A stretch of DNA of 64,000 nucleotides. Source: Ornithinimicrobium sp. F0845. GTDB taxonomy: Bacteria; Actinomycetota; Actinomycetes; Actinomycetales; Dermatophilaceae. The position numbers and the translations under genes were made by a program. Every line of letters begins with the position of its first letter. The first letter of the stretch is position 1. The stretch is taken from assembly GCF_023015765.1 (NCBI RefSeq), contig NZ_JALKAL010000005.1:186001-250000 (forward strand), given 5' to 3'. Shown here one piece after another: positions 16,088-24,959 of the stretch. The notes below the pieces were generated by a model. That model worked only from the letters and a program-made list of their open reading frames with translations, made no database searches and was not told the origin of the DNA.

Positions 16088-17227
16088 ATGCGTGCTGTGC
16101 GTTTCAGTCGAGTTGCCACCGCCGTCCTCGCGGCGGCCGCCCTCAGTCTCACCGCCTGTTCCGGTGACGGCGACACCCCGGACGAGGATGAGGCGGCCGC
16201 GGACGACACACCGAGCGCCGACGCGGGCGCCGACAGCGAGAGCACCGACGACGGGACCGACGAGGACGCCGAGGCCGGTGCCGGAGCCGACGAGGGTCCG
16301 CTGGTCATCTACTCCGGCCGCAGCGAGGACCTGGTCGACCCGCTGATCGAGGCGTTCGAGGAGGCCAGCGGCCTCGAGACCGAGGTCCGCTACGCCGGCA
16401 GCGCCGAGCAGGCGCAGCTGCTGCTCACCGAGGGCGACAACAGCCCGGCCCACGTGTTCTTCTCCCAGGAGGTCGGCGCCCTCGGCCTGGTCGGCGACGC
16501 CGGCATGCTCGTCGACCTGCCCGCGGAGACGCTGTCCGCGGTCCCCGAGACCTACGTCGCCGACGACGGCAACTGGGTCGGGATCACCGGGCGCGCCCGG
16601 GTCGTCGTCTACGACTCGGAACAGGTCTCCGAGGGGGAGGCGCCGGACACGGCCGAGGCCATCCTGGACCCGCAGTGGGCCGGGGAGGTCGGGGTGGCCC
16701 CCGGCAACGCCTCCTTCCTGGCCTTCGTCACGGCGCTGCGGATCACCGAGGGTGAGGACGGTGCCGCGCAGTGGCTGGAGACCCTGGCGGGCAACGGCGT
16801 CCAGACCTACGAGCGCAACGGCGACATCCTCGAGGCGGTCAACAACGGCGAGGTCAAGCTCGGCCTGATCAACCACTACTACTGGTTCGCCGCCGCGGCG
16901 GAGCAGGGCAGCGACATGCGCGCCCAGCTGAAGTTCGGTGCCAGCGGCGACGTCGCCGGCCTGGTCAACGCGACCGGCGTGGGCATCCTGACCGGCGGCG
17001 AGGGACGCAGCGACGCACAGGCCTTCATCGACTACCTGCTCTCCGAGGAGGGCCAGACCTACTTCGTGGAGGAGACCTACGAGTACCCGCTGGTCCCCGG
17101 CATCACCGGCCCCGAGGGCGTGCCGCCCCTGGAGTCCCTGGGCGGCCCGGACATCGACCTGTCCGACCTCGGCACGGTCGACGTCAGCGCTGGGCTGGTC
17201 GACGCCGCCGGGATCTCCGTGGGCTGA
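16088..17227 (+). CDS. ferric iron ABC transporter substrate-binding lipoprotein (FbpA/FutA type)
   Basis: 379 aa from ATG 16088, with GAGG eight bases upstream. Signal peptide with lipobox LTAC at about residue 20, then an acidic low-complexity linker (residues about 24-70). The periplasmic-binding-protein core opens with LVIYSGRSEDLVDPLIEAFE. The adjacent tyrosines in NHYYWFAA correspond to the ferric-ion-binding Tyr pair of FbpA. It carries Fe3+ to the coupled permease. An iron box upstream and the permease and ATPase directly downstream confirm the role. Confidence 0.92.
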   Translation: MRAVRFSRVATAVLAAAALSLTACSGDGDTPDEDEAAADDTPSADAGADSESTDDGTDEDAEAGAGADEGPLVIYSGRSEDLVDPLIEAFEEASGLETEVRYAGSAEQAQLLLTEGDNSPAHVFFSQEVGALGLVGDAGMLVDLPAETLSAVPETYVADDGNWVGITGRARVVVYDSEQVSEGEAPDTAEAILDPQWAGEVGVAPGNASFLAFVTALRITEGEDGAAQWLETLAGNGVQTYERNGDILEAVNNGEVKLGLINHYYWFAAAAEQGSDMRAQLKFGASGDVAGLVNATGVGILTGGEGRSDAQAFIDYLLSEEGQTYFVEETYEYPLVPGITGPEGVPPLESLGGPDIDLSDLGTVDVSAGLVDAAGISVG

Positions 17228-17237
17228 CCACCCTCCC

Positions 17238-18824
17238 GTGACACCTGATCTCGCGGTCCGACCCCGCGCTGGGACGGGCCCGCCGGCCGGGCTGGGCCGG
17301 CTGCGGACCACGCGCAGTCGGCCCAGCCCGGTGCTGCTCCTCCTGGCGGCGGCCGTGGTCGCGCTGGTCGCCACGCCCGTCGTCTTCATCGTCACCGAGC
17401 TGCTGGCCCAGCCGGACGGCTCGGTCTGGCAGGCGTTCTGGCGGCCGCGGACCCAGACCCTCACGCTCAACACGATCGCGCTCGTGGTGACCGTGACGAC
17501 GGGGACGCTGCTGATCGGTCTCCCCACGGCATACCTGATCGCCCGGACCGACCTGGCCTGGCGCCGGGGCTGGCAGGTCCTCACCGCCCTGCCCCTGGCG
17601 GTGCCGTCGTATGTCGCGGGGTTCGCCTGGGTGTCTCTCACACCGGTGCGCGGGTTCTGGGGGTCGGTGATCGTCATCACGCTGGTGAGCTCGCCGTACG
17701 TCACGCTGCCGGTGACAGCTGCGCTCCTGCGCGCCGACACCGACGCCGAGGCGGTGGCCCGCACGCTGGGAGCTGGCCCGCTGCGGGCCTTCTGGTCGGC
17801 CACCCTGCCGCAGATCGCGCCCGCCGCGGGGGCGGGCGCGCTGCTGGTCGCGCTCTACACCCTCGGCGAGTTCGGTGCCGTCGCGATCATGCGCTTCCCG
17901 GCGCTCACCTGGTCCATCCAGACCGCCTTCGGCGGCACCTTCAACCGCTCCCTGGCACTGGTGCTCTGCCTCATCCTGGTGGCGCTCGCCCTCGTGGTCG
18001 TCGTGCTCGAACGGGCGGTCCGGCGCCGCGACACAGGCCACGGTCGGGTCCGGGTGGACGAGGCCGCGGCCCGGGCGCGGCTCGGTCCTGGCGGGCAGCT
18101 GCTGGCCGCGGGTGCGCTCACCGGGCTGTGCTTCGCGGCTATCGGGGTGCCCGTGGTGACGATGACCATCCGCGCGGTGCAGAGCGTCGCCGAGCGAGAG
18201 CTCGAGGCGGCCCGCCTGGCGGAGGCCGCGGCCACGACGGTCCTGCTCGGCCTGGGTGGCGCGGTCCTGGCGGCACTGCTCGCCCTGCCGATCGGCATCC
18301 TCTCGGCGCGCCACCGAGCCCGGACCGTCGGCGCCCTGGAGACCGCCACCTACCTGGGCCACGGCCTGCCCGGGATCGTGCTCGGCCTGTCCATGGTCTA
18401 CCTGGCCCTCCTGCTGCTGCCCTCCCTCTACCAGACCCTGTGGGTGCTGGTGCTGGCCTACGGCATCCTGTTCGTCCCCAAGGCCGCCGGCTCGGTGCGC
18501 ACCGCCGTCGGGCAGGTGCCGCTGGAGCTGGAGGACGTCGCCCGCTCCCTGGGGCGTTCGCCGGTGCGGGTCTGGACGGCCGTCACGGCCCGGCTGGCCT
18601 GGCCGGGCATCGCCGCCGGGGCCCTGCTCGTGGCCCTGACCGTGATGAAGGAGCTGCCCGCCACGCTGCTGCTGCGCCCGACCGGCACCGACACCCTGGC
18701 CACCCGGCTGTGGCAGCTCACCGACATCGCGGCCTACGGCGCCGCGGCCCCCTATGCGATCGTTCTGGTCGTGATCGCCAGCGTGCCCGCCTTCCTCCTC
18801 TCCCGGCGACTGGGGACATCGTGA
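17238..18824 (+). CDS. ferric iron ABC transporter permease (two fused membrane domains)
   Basis: 528 aa, GTG start 10 bp after the lipoprotein gene. About twelve membrane helices in two homologous halves; each half has the EAA-type loop that contacts the ATPase (AEAVARTLGAGPLRAFWSATLP and LEDVARSLGRSPVRVWTAVTA). This is the FbpB layout, where one polypeptide supplies both permease halves. It overlaps the ATPase gene by four bases. Confidence 0.92.
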   Translation: MTPDLAVRPRAGTGPPAGLGRLRTTRSRPSPVLLLLAAAVVALVATPVVFIVTELLAQPDGSVWQAFWRPRTQTLTLNTIALVVTVTTGTLLIGLPTAYLIARTDLAWRRGWQVLTALPLAVPSYVAGFAWVSLTPVRGFWGSVIVITLVSSPYVTLPVTAALLRADTDAEAVARTLGAGPLRAFWSATLPQIAPAAGAGALLVALYTLGEFGAVAIMRFPALTWSIQTAFGGTFNRSLALVLCLILVALALVVVVLERAVRRRDTGHGRVRVDEAAARARLGPGGQLLAAGALTGLCFAAIGVPVVTMTIRAVQSVAERELEAARLAEAAATTVLLGLGGAVLAALLALPIGILSARHRARTVGALETATYLGHGLPGIVLGLSMVYLALLLLPSLYQTLWVLVLAYGILFVPKAAGSVRTAVGQVPLELEDVARSLGRSPVRVWTAVTARLAWPGIAAGALLVALTVMKELPATLLLRPTGTDTLATRLWQLTDIAAYGAAAPYAIVLVVIASVPAFLLSRRLGTS

Positions 18825-19894
18825 GCGCGCTGAGCGTGCGCGGCCTGTCGGCCGGCTATCCCGCGCGGCGGGCCGGGGAGGACCCCACGACCGTGCTCGA
18901 CGGCATCGACCTCGAGGTCGAGACAGGTGCCTTCGTGGCCGTGCTCGGGCCCAGCGGGTGCGGCAAGACGACGCTGCTGCGGGTGATCGCCGGTCTGCAC
19001 CCGGCCAGGTCCGGACAGATCGAGCTGGCCGGGCGGCCGGTGGTGGACGGGCCGCGTGGCGTGCCACCGGAGCAGCGGCGCATCGGGCTGGTGCCCCAGG
19101 AGGCCGCCCTCTTCCCGCACCAGAGCGTCGCCGCGAACGTCGCGTTCGGGCTGCGGTCGCCGCGGGCCGGGGTGCCCCGCCCGGGCCGGGCCCAGCGGGA
19201 TGCCCGGGTGGCCCAGATGCTCGACCTGGTGGGCCTGCCCGAGCTGGGTGGCCGGCTGCCCCACGAGCTCTCCGGCGGGCAGCGGCAGCGCGTCGCCCTC
19301 GCCCGGGCGCTCGCCCCTGGGCCGACGCTCGTGCTGCTGGACGAGCCGTTCGGCGCCCTCGACGCGTCGTTGCGGGTCGAGCTGCGCACCGAGGTCCGCC
19401 AGATCCTGCGCGAGACCGGGACCACCACCGTGCTCGTCACCCACGACCAGGACGAGGCGCTGTCGACAGCCGACCAGGTCGTGGTCCTGCGAGACGGGCG
19501 GATCGTCCAGCAGGACAGCCCGGACGCGCTGTATGCCGGACCGGTCGACGAGTGGGTCGCGCGGTTCGTGGGGGACTGCACGATCCTGCCCGGGACCAGC
19601 GACGGCAGCGCGGTCCGTTTCGAGCTGGGCACGCTGCCGGCCCAGGCTCCCGCGGGCCCGGTCGAGGTCGTGGTGCGCCCGGAGCAGGTCCTCGTCGGTG
19701 CAGGTCCGCAGGGCGTCTCGGGGGTGGTCGCCGGTCGGGAGTTCTTCGGCCACGACACGCTCTACCACCTGGAGCTCGCCACCGGGACCCGCTTGCTGGC
19801 CCGGATGAGCGGGGCCGGCTCCCACGACGTGGGCTCCACGGTGTCCGTCGGCGTCGCGGGCCCGGTCCAGGTCCTCCCCATCGATCGAGGCTGA
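18821..19894 (+). CDS. ferric iron ABC transporter ATPase (FbpC type)
   Basis: 357 aa; GTG at 18821 overlaps the permease stop (GTGA). Walker A GPSGCGKTT, Q-loop GLVPQEAALFPH, signature LSGGQRQRVALARALA, Walker B LVLLDEPFGALD and the switch His in VLVTHDQDEA are all intact. A C-terminal TOBE-like domain (residues about 245-355) follows, as in FbpC/FutC. It powers Fe3+ import. Confidence 0.93.
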   Translation: MSALSVRGLSAGYPARRAGEDPTTVLDGIDLEVETGAFVAVLGPSGCGKTTLLRVIAGLHPARSGQIELAGRPVVDGPRGVPPEQRRIGLVPQEAALFPHQSVAANVAFGLRSPRAGVPRPGRAQRDARVAQMLDLVGLPELGGRLPHELSGGQRQRVALARALAPGPTLVLLDEPFGALDASLRVELRTEVRQILRETGTTTVLVTHDQDEALSTADQVVVLRDGRIVQQDSPDALYAGPVDEWVARFVGDCTILPGTSDGSAVRFELGTLPAQAPAGPVEVVVRPEQVLVGAGPQGVSGVVAGREFFGHDTLYHLELATGTRLLARMSGAGSHDVGSTVSVGVAGPVQVLPIDRG

Positions 19895-19904
19895 GGGCCG
19901 TCAC

Positions 19905-20756
19905 ATGCACTACGAGGAGCGGCCCCCGCCGCCGGGGCTGGAGGACCTGGTCTCCCGGCTGTGGTTCCTGGAGGCGCCGCGGGTGCGGCGGTTCGAGAAG
20001 ATCCTGCCGCTGCCCTTCGTCCACCTGATCGTCAACCTCTCCGATCCGTATGCCGTGTACGACCGGTCCGGCGCGCCCACCCCGGTGGGGGAGACCTTCC
20101 TGTCCGGTCTGCAGACGGAGTTCCTGGTCATCGAGTCGCCACCGGTGATCCGGCACGTCGGCGTCGAGGTCCTGCCGGCCGGGCTGGGCGCCGTCACCGA
20201 CGCCGCCGGTCCCGCCGTGGCCGGACGGGTGCAGGACGCCCGTGCCCTGGTGCCGGGGCTCGAGGACGTCGCCGCTGCGGGACGCCGCGATGCCCCCGAG
20301 GTGGCGCTCGACCGGCTGGTCGACGTCCTGCTCGCCCGTCGGGCGCGCACCCGGTCCCGGCCCGACCCGCTCGTCATCGAGGCACTGGCCGCGCTCGACG
20401 CCGACCCCAACCGCCCGGTCAGCGACCTCGTCGCGGGCGCGTCGCAGCGGACGCTGCTGTCCCGATTCCGCACCGCCACCGGGCTGTCGCCGAAGAGCTA
20501 CGCCCAGGTGCTGCGCTTCCACCGACTGGTCACCGGGCTGGCCGACCCCGCCCTCGATGGTCGGGAGGCGGGTGCCGCGGCCTGGTCGGCGGTCGCGGTC
20601 GAGTCGGGCTACTACGACCAGCCGCACGTCATCCGCGCGTTCCGGAGGTTCTGCGGGTGGACGCCGGCGGAGTATGCGCGCCGGGTCGCCGAGTTCGGCG
20701 CCGACGCCGCGCTGTTCGTCCCGCTCGACGAGGTGCCGGTCAGCCCGCTCACCTGA
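19905..20756 (+). CDS. AraC-family transcriptional regulator with N-terminal sensor domain
   Basis: 283 aa, starting 10 bp after the iron ATPase gene. N-terminal beta-rich ligand domain (LPFVHLIVNLSDPYAVYDR) of the type joined to AraC domains in actinobacteria. The C-terminal AraC helix-turn-helix pair has LLSRFRTATGLSPKSYAQVLRFHRL and the second-motif pattern SGYYDQPHVIRAFRRFCGWTPAEY. It could control the iron importer or be a read-through passenger; the iron box upstream already explains iron control, so its role is open. Confidence 0.82.
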   Translation: MHYEERPPPPGLEDLVSRLWFLEAPRVRRFEKILPLPFVHLIVNLSDPYAVYDRSGAPTPVGETFLSGLQTEFLVIESPPVIRHVGVEVLPAGLGAVTDAAGPAVAGRVQDARALVPGLEDVAAAGRRDAPEVALDRLVDVLLARRARTRSRPDPLVIEALAALDADPNRPVSDLVAGASQRTLLSRFRTATGLSPKSYAQVLRFHRLVTGLADPALDGREAGAAAWSAVAVESGYYDQPHVIRAFRRFCGWTPAEYARRVAEFGADAALFVPLDEVPVSPLT

Positions 20757-20759
20757 TCA

Positions 20760-20779
20760 CCGGCCGGACCCCTGGCCGG
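20760..20779. terminator. hairpin between convergent genes
   Basis: CCGGCC at 20760-20765 and GGCCGG at 20774-20779 form a 6-bp GC stem around an 8-nt loop in the 33-bp gap between the AraC-type gene and the convergent DUF5655 gene. No U-tract. Confidence 0.45.
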
Positions 20780-20789
20780 CGGCCCACGG

Positions 20790-21338
20790 TCACGCCCGGT
20801 CGTAGGCCTCGCGCAGCCAGCCCAGCAGCTCCTCGTCCACCTCTGCCTCACCGGTGACGTCGACCCGGTGGGTGCACATCCCGCCGGCCGCCCGGAGCCG
20901 CTCCGTGGGCGCCGTGCCCCTGAGGTTCAGGCCCAGCTGCACCCGCTTGGCGCTGGGCGCCTCCACCAGGGCGAACTGCTTGCTGCGCCGCAGCGACACC
21001 CCGGTCTTCTTGGGTGCGACCTCGACGTCGGGGCCGAAGCCGCCCACCTCGGTGAGCAGGCGGCTCAGGATCGGCCGCAGGTGGGCCTTCGCCCCGGCAT
21101 ACTGCGCGTCGACCAGGTCCTCCGCGGAGACGGGACCGGCGGCACGGGCCCGGTGCTGGGAGGCCACCAGGTTGGCGAAGCCGTGGGAGACCCCATGCTC
21201 GCCCTTGAGCAGCGCCATCGCCGCACCGTGCGTCGCCGGCGCGGCGGTGTCCAGCAGCGCGAACCACTCCTCCAGCGAGCGGCCGGTCCGAGCCGGGAGG
21301 TTGTCGATCATCGTCTGGGTCGCGGCATCCACATCCAT
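20790..21338 (-). CDS. DUF4287/DUF5655-domain protein
   Basis: 182 aa from ATG 21338; a GTG nine bases upstream is an alternative. The N-terminal half (MIDNLPARTGRSLEEWFALLD ... EHGVSHGFANLVA) is a DUF4287 helical unit. The C-terminal half (GPDVEVAPKKTGVSLRRSKQFALVEA ... LGLNLRG) is a DUF5655 unit resembling DUF1801-like nucleic-acid or phosphate-binding folds. The combination is common in soil actinobacteria without known function. Stand-alone on the minus strand. Confidence 0.75.
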   Translation of the reverse strand: MDVDAATQTMIDNLPARTGRSLEEWFALLDTAAPATHGAAMALLKGEHGVSHGFANLVASQHRARAAGPVSAEDLVDAQYAGAKAHLRPILSRLLTEVGGFGPDVEVAPKKTGVSLRRSKQFALVEAPSAKRVQLGLNLRGTAPTERLRAAGGMCTHRVDVTGEAEVDEELLGWLREAYDRA

Positions 21339-21422
21339 GGTTCGCACGCTACGACGCGAACGGCGGCCGGGGATTGTAGAAATCGGCAGCCGAACCGCGC
21401 CGTCAGTATGCCGTGGGCAGGG

Positions 21423-21944
21423 TCAGGCGAACAGGTTGCGGTAGTGCTGCGCCAGGGCCGGGAAGTAGTCGTCCCAGTTGATCGTGGCCGGGTCCCCGCC
21501 GGTCTCGGCTGCGACCAGCCGATCCAGGTAGTAGTCCCAGCCCGGTCCGACCTCGGCGGCCGCGGCCGGGTCCGAGAGCTCCTGAGCGAAGCGCAGGGTC
21601 GTCACACCGGCGGCCTCGCTCAGCGCCAGACGGAGATGCCAGGCCAGCGGGTCCGGGTCGGCGTGGTTCACGACCGTGGTCACGTGCAGCAGTCGCGGGG
21701 GCTCGCACCGGTCGATCGTCAGCGGGTCGGCGGTGGCGGCCTCTCCCTCGAACAACATCCGGAAGCGGACCTCGCCCTCCGCGGGGTTGCCGGACCACTC
21801 GCCGATCCACCGGGCGAGGCGCGCGGACTCGGTCACCGCCGCCCACACGTCTTCGATGGGGGCGCGGAAGGTGCGCGTGAACTCGACGAAGGTCTGGCCG
21901 TCCAGCTCCCGCCTGCTGCTCTGGGTGCTCGTCGGGGTGGTCAT
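21423..21944 (-). CDS. AHSA1/SRPBCC-domain protein (copy 2)
   Basis: 173 aa from ATG 21944, which overlaps the ArsR stop by four bases; longer readings are out of register with the operon. Shares long blocks with copy 1 at 12.4 kb: FVEFTRTFRAPIEDVWAAVTES, ARWIG, GPGWDYYLDRLVAAE and an ending of HYR..FA. The middle, which lines the cavity, diverges. The two modules therefore probably respond to different ligands with a common scaffold. Confidence 0.85.
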   Translation of the reverse strand: MTTPTSTQSSRRELDGQTFVEFTRTFRAPIEDVWAAVTESARLARWIGEWSGNPAEGEVRFRMLFEGEAATADPLTIDRCEPPRLLHVTTVVNHADPDPLAWHLRLALSEAAGVTTLRFAQELSDPAAAAEVGPGWDYYLDRLVAAETGGDPATINWDDYFPALAQHYRNLFA

Positions 21945-22324
21945 CCTGTCTCCTTGGTCTCTATGGTGCCTGGTGGTGTCGCCTGTCCGCGGTCGCGGCC
22001 GGCGCGGCGGACCTCGAGGTCGAGGCCGTCGAGGACGTGCTCCGGGACCCGTGGACCCGGCGTGGCCGTCGCGACCGCCCCCAGCCCCCCGAGCCAGGTC
22101 TGAACCGCTGCGAGTCCGCCCGGGGTCAGGCGGTAGTGCCGTTCGCGACCCACGTCGTCGGCGGACACGATCCCGGCCGCACCCAGGACGCGCAGGTGCC
22201 GGCTGATCGCCGGACGGCTGATCTCGTGGTCCGCGGTGAGGTCGACGACCCGGGCCGGGCCACCGGAGAGCCGCTCGACCAGGGCGCGCCGCACCGGGTC
22301 GGCGATGGCGGTGAACGGGTCCAT
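21941..22324 (-). CDS. ArsR-family winged-helix regulator (copy 2)
   Basis: 127 aa from ATG 22324, chosen over the TTG at 22330 because it aligns with the paralogue's start (MDPFTAIADPVRRAL against MEPFGALADPVRRAL). Recognition helix ISRPAISRHLRVLGAAG is nearly identical to copy 1, consistent with the shared operator. No metal-site cysteines. Probable autorepressor of the ArsR-AHSA1 operon, possibly cross-acting on copy 1. Confidence 0.88.
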   Translation of the reverse strand: MDPFTAIADPVRRALVERLSGGPARVVDLTADHEISRPAISRHLRVLGAAGIVSADDVGRERHYRLTPGGLAAVQTWLGGLGAVATATPGPRVPEHVLDGLDLEVRRAGRDRGQATPPGTIETKETG

Positions 22325-22330
22325 GGACAA

Positions 22331-22352
22331 TTAGTAACCGATACGTTACCAA
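22331..22352. promoter_or_regulatory. ArsR operator, TTAGTAAC-N6-GTTACCAA
   Basis: TTAGTAAC (22331-22338), spacer CGATAC, GTTACCAA (22345-22352), just before the second arsR gene. The arms are identical to those at 13285-13306. In the opposite direction the site is about 90 bp from the FAH-family gene. Confidence 0.75.
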
Positions 22353-22443
22353 TCTGTCAAGGGAAGCAGGCGAGTCGGTCACGCGAGGCAACGACGAGCC
22401 GCCGCGGCCCGGGACCGGTGAGCCACGACATACTCTTGTGCCC

Positions 22444-23241
22444 ATGCGCATCTGCAGGTTCACCACAGGTGAGGATCCCGAGTTCGGCCTGGTCGACGGG
22501 GAGGGCAAACGGATCGTCTCGATCACCGGCGACCCGCTCTACACCAAGATCGAGCTGACCGGTGAGAAGTACGACCTCGAGGACGTGCGCCTGCTCGCGC
22601 CGGTGATCCCGCGGTCCAAGGTGGTGGCCGTGCAGCGGAACTACGCCGACCACGCCCGGGAGATGGGCGGGTCGGTCTCGGAGGTGCCCGGCCTGTTCTT
22701 CAAGCCGAATACCTCCGTGGTGGGGCCGGGCGACCCGGTGGTCATGCCGTCGATCACCCAGGAGGTCAGTTACGAGGCCGAGCTGGCCGTGGTGATCGGG
22801 CGGATGTGCAAGGACGTGCGGGCCGAGGACGCAGCGTCGGTGATCCTCGGCTACACCGTCGCCAACGACGTGACCGCCCGCGACCTGCAGCGCTCGGACG
22901 GCCAGTGGTCGCGGGCCAAGGGCATCGACACCTTCTGCCCGCTCGGGCCGTGGATCGAGACCGAGCTGGACACCTCGGACCTGCGGGTCATCAGCCGGGT
23001 CGACGGCGAGGTCCGCCAGGACGGCACGACGGCGGACATGGTGCACGGCATCGGGGCGCTCATCGAGGTGGCCTCCGCGGCGTTCACGCTGCTGCCCGGC
23101 GACGTGGTCCTGACCGGCACCCCGGCCGGTGTCGGCCTGGTCGAGCCCGGCCAGCGCGTCGAGGTCGAGGTCGAGGGCATCGGCGCCATGAGCAACCCCT
23201 TCGTCCGCGCCGAGGCCCCGGCTTCGCCCCAGCAGGCATAG
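22444..23241 (+). CDS. fumarylacetoacetate hydrolase-family protein
   Basis: 265 aa from ATG 22444, with a GTG two codons earlier. A CATACT-like -10 element about 15 bp upstream suggests a leaderless or short-leader transcript. FAH catalytic core: VVAVQRNYADHA, the metal Glu pair in YEAELAVVIG, NDVTARDLQR, KGIDTFCPLGPW and GDVVLTGTPAGVG. Single-domain FAH proteins of this type include acylpyruvases and oxaloacetate decarboxylases; the substrate here is unknown. It is not linked to the hpa cluster 14 kb away. Confidence 0.82.
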   Translation: MRICRFTTGEDPEFGLVDGEGKRIVSITGDPLYTKIELTGEKYDLEDVRLLAPVIPRSKVVAVQRNYADHAREMGGSVSEVPGLFFKPNTSVVGPGDPVVMPSITQEVSYEAELAVVIGRMCKDVRAEDAASVILGYTVANDVTARDLQRSDGQWSRAKGIDTFCPLGPWIETELDTSDLRVISRVDGEVRQDGTTADMVHGIGALIEVASAAFTLLPGDVVLTGTPAGVGLVEPGQRVEVEVEGIGAMSNPFVRAEAPASPQQA

Positions 23242-23250
23242 CCTTTGCCG

Positions 23251-24066
23251 GTGCAGGATTCTCCGGTCGGCGTCTTCGACTCGGGCTTCGGTGGGCTCAC
23301 CGTGGCCCGGGCCGTCATGGACCAGATGCCCCACGAGGCCGTGCTCTACCTCGGGGACACCGCCCGTGCGCCCTATGGTCCGCGGCCGATCGCCGAGGTG
23401 CGGCAGTACGCCCTGGAGTGCCTGGACCGCCTCGTCGACCACGGGGTGAAGGCCCTGGTCATCGCGTGCAACTCGGCCTCGGCGGCGATGCTCGCCGACG
23501 CCCGGGAACGCTATGACGTGCCCGTCATCGAGGTCATCCGGCCCGCCGTGCGACGCTCGATGGCGGCGACGCAGAGCGGGCGCGTCGGCGTGATCTCCAC
23601 GGCGGCCACCCACCAGAGCAAGGCCTACCTCGACGCCTTCGCCGCGGCCCCGCCGACCGTCAAGCTCTTCAGCCAGCCGTGCCCGCGGTTCGTGGAGTTC
23701 GTCGAGGCCGGGATCACCAGCGGGCCGGAGGTGCTGGCGACCGCGCGGGAGTATCTCGCGCCCCTCATCGAGGCCGACATCGACACCCTGATCCTGGGCT
23801 GCACGCACTATCCGCTGCTGTGGTCGGTCCTGCAGTACGTCCTCGGCGAGAGCGTCACCCTGGTCTCCTCGGCGGAGGCCACGGCGGCCGAGCTCTTCCG
23901 GGTGCTCACCGACACCGACACGCTGCGCCCCGAGTCCCAGGGGGAGCCGACGCACCAGTTCCTGACCACCGGCGACCCGCACGGCTTCACCCCGCTGGCG
24001 CGCCGCTTCCTGGGCCCCGAGGTGGAGCACGTCGGCCGGGCCTACGTCGGGCGGGAGGGCGAATGA
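23251..24066 (+). CDS. murI: glutamate racemase
   Basis: 271 aa from GTG 23251; a TTG two codons upstream is possible. Cofactor-independent racemase with the N-terminal substrate loop [12 protein letters not shown] and both catalytic cysteines, VIACNSAS (first half) and LGCTHYPLL (second half). It makes D-glutamate for peptidoglycan. Followed by an overlapping metallo-hydrolase gene (ATGA), the order often seen in actinobacteria. Confidence 0.93.
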   Translation: MQDSPVGVFDSGFGGLTVARAVMDQMPHEAVLYLGDTARAPYGPRPIAEVRQYALECLDRLVDHGVKALVIACNSASAAMLADARERYDVPVIEVIRPAVRRSMAATQSGRVGVISTAATHQSKAYLDAFAAAPPTVKLFSQPCPRFVEFVEAGITSGPEVLATAREYLAPLIEADIDTLILGCTHYPLLWSVLQYVLGESVTLVSSAEATAAELFRVLTDTDTLRPESQGEPTHQFLTTGDPHGFTPLARRFLGPEVEHVGRAYVGREGE

Positions 24067-24836
24067 CGCTGCGACTCACCGTGATCGGGTGCTCGGGGTC
24101 CTTCGCCGGCCCGGACAGCCCCGCGTCCTGCTACCTCCTGGAGGCCGAGCACGGCGGGCGCGACTGGCGCCTGGTGCTCGACCTGGGCAGCGGCGCGCTC
24201 GGCGCCCTCCAACGGCACACGGACCCGCTCGCGCTCGACGCCGTCGTCCTGTCCCACCTGCACCCCGACCACTGCCTGGACCTCACCGGGCTGCACGTCA
24301 TGCGCAGCCACCACCCGACCGGCCCGTTCGACCGTCGGCTGCCGGTGCACGGGCCGGACGGGACCGCCGAGCGGATGGCCCGCGCGCACGGGGTCGAGCA
24401 CCCCACAGACCTCGGCGACGTCTTCGCGTTCTTGCCGGTGGCCGACCGCCGCGAGTTCACGATCGGGCCGTTCCGTCTCGTGCCAGTGCGCGTCACCCAC
24501 CCGGTCGAGGCCTACGGCTACCGCGTCTCGGTCGGGGACGTGACACTCGCCTACACCGGCGACACCGACTCCTGCCCGGCGCTCGGCCCGCTCATGGCCG
24601 ACGCCGACCTGGTCCTCACCGACAGCGCGTTCGTCGAGGGCCGCGACACCACGACGGGGATCCACCTCTCCGGCCGGCGTGCCGCCGAGGCCGCGGTCGC
24701 CGCGGGCGGGGTGCGGCGGCTGATGCTCACCCACATCCCGGCCTGGAACGACCCGGCAGTATGCCGTGCGCAGGCCGCCGAGGTCTGGCCCGGCGAGGTG
24801 GAGCTCGCCGAGCCGGGGCTGACGTACGAGTTGTAG
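24063..24836 (+). CDS. metallo-beta-lactamase-fold hydrolase (RNase Z/phosphodiesterase-like)
   Basis: 257 aa; the ATG overlaps the murI stop. Metal motif HLHPDH (residues about 67-72) preceded by a beta-strand-rich start (TVIGCSGSF), a later His in [12 protein letters not shown], Asp in YTGDTDSCP and a terminal His in LTHIPAW. The layout matches the ElaC/RNase Z branch and cyclic-nucleotide phosphodiesterases downstream of murI in actinobacteria. The exact substrate is not determinable. Confidence 0.85.
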   Translation: MTLRLTVIGCSGSFAGPDSPASCYLLEAEHGGRDWRLVLDLGSGALGALQRHTDPLALDAVVLSHLHPDHCLDLTGLHVMRSHHPTGPFDRRLPVHGPDGTAERMARAHGVEHPTDLGDVFAFLPVADRREFTIGPFRLVPVRVTHPVEAYGYRVSVGDVTLAYTGDTDSCPALGPLMADADLVLTDSAFVEGRDTTTGIHLSGRRAAEAAVAAGGVRRLMLTHIPAWNDPAVCRAQAAEVWPGEVELAEPGLTYEL

Positions 24837-24913
24837 TCACTTCCCTCCGGGATCTCGCAGGGGAAGGCGGGTGTCGGCAGAGCGCACCAGAGTGACCCAC
24901 GAGATGGGGCTGG

Positions 24914-24959
24914 AAGGCCCGGGGAGCGTCAGCTCAAAGGCCGGGGGAGCGTCAACTCA
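24914..24959. repeat. perfectly abutting 23-nt tandem repeat
   Basis: Units 24914-24936 and 24937-24959 share 21 of 23 bases (core GGGGAGCGTCA.CTCA). The second unit overlaps the stop codon of the minus-strand nagA gene. It is in the 115-bp gap between convergent genes. Confidence 0.8.

Noticed and set aside
17184-19067. Long minus-strand frame opposite the iron permease
   Set aside because: Antisense shadow; the plus-strand permease is intact and coupled to its ATPase.
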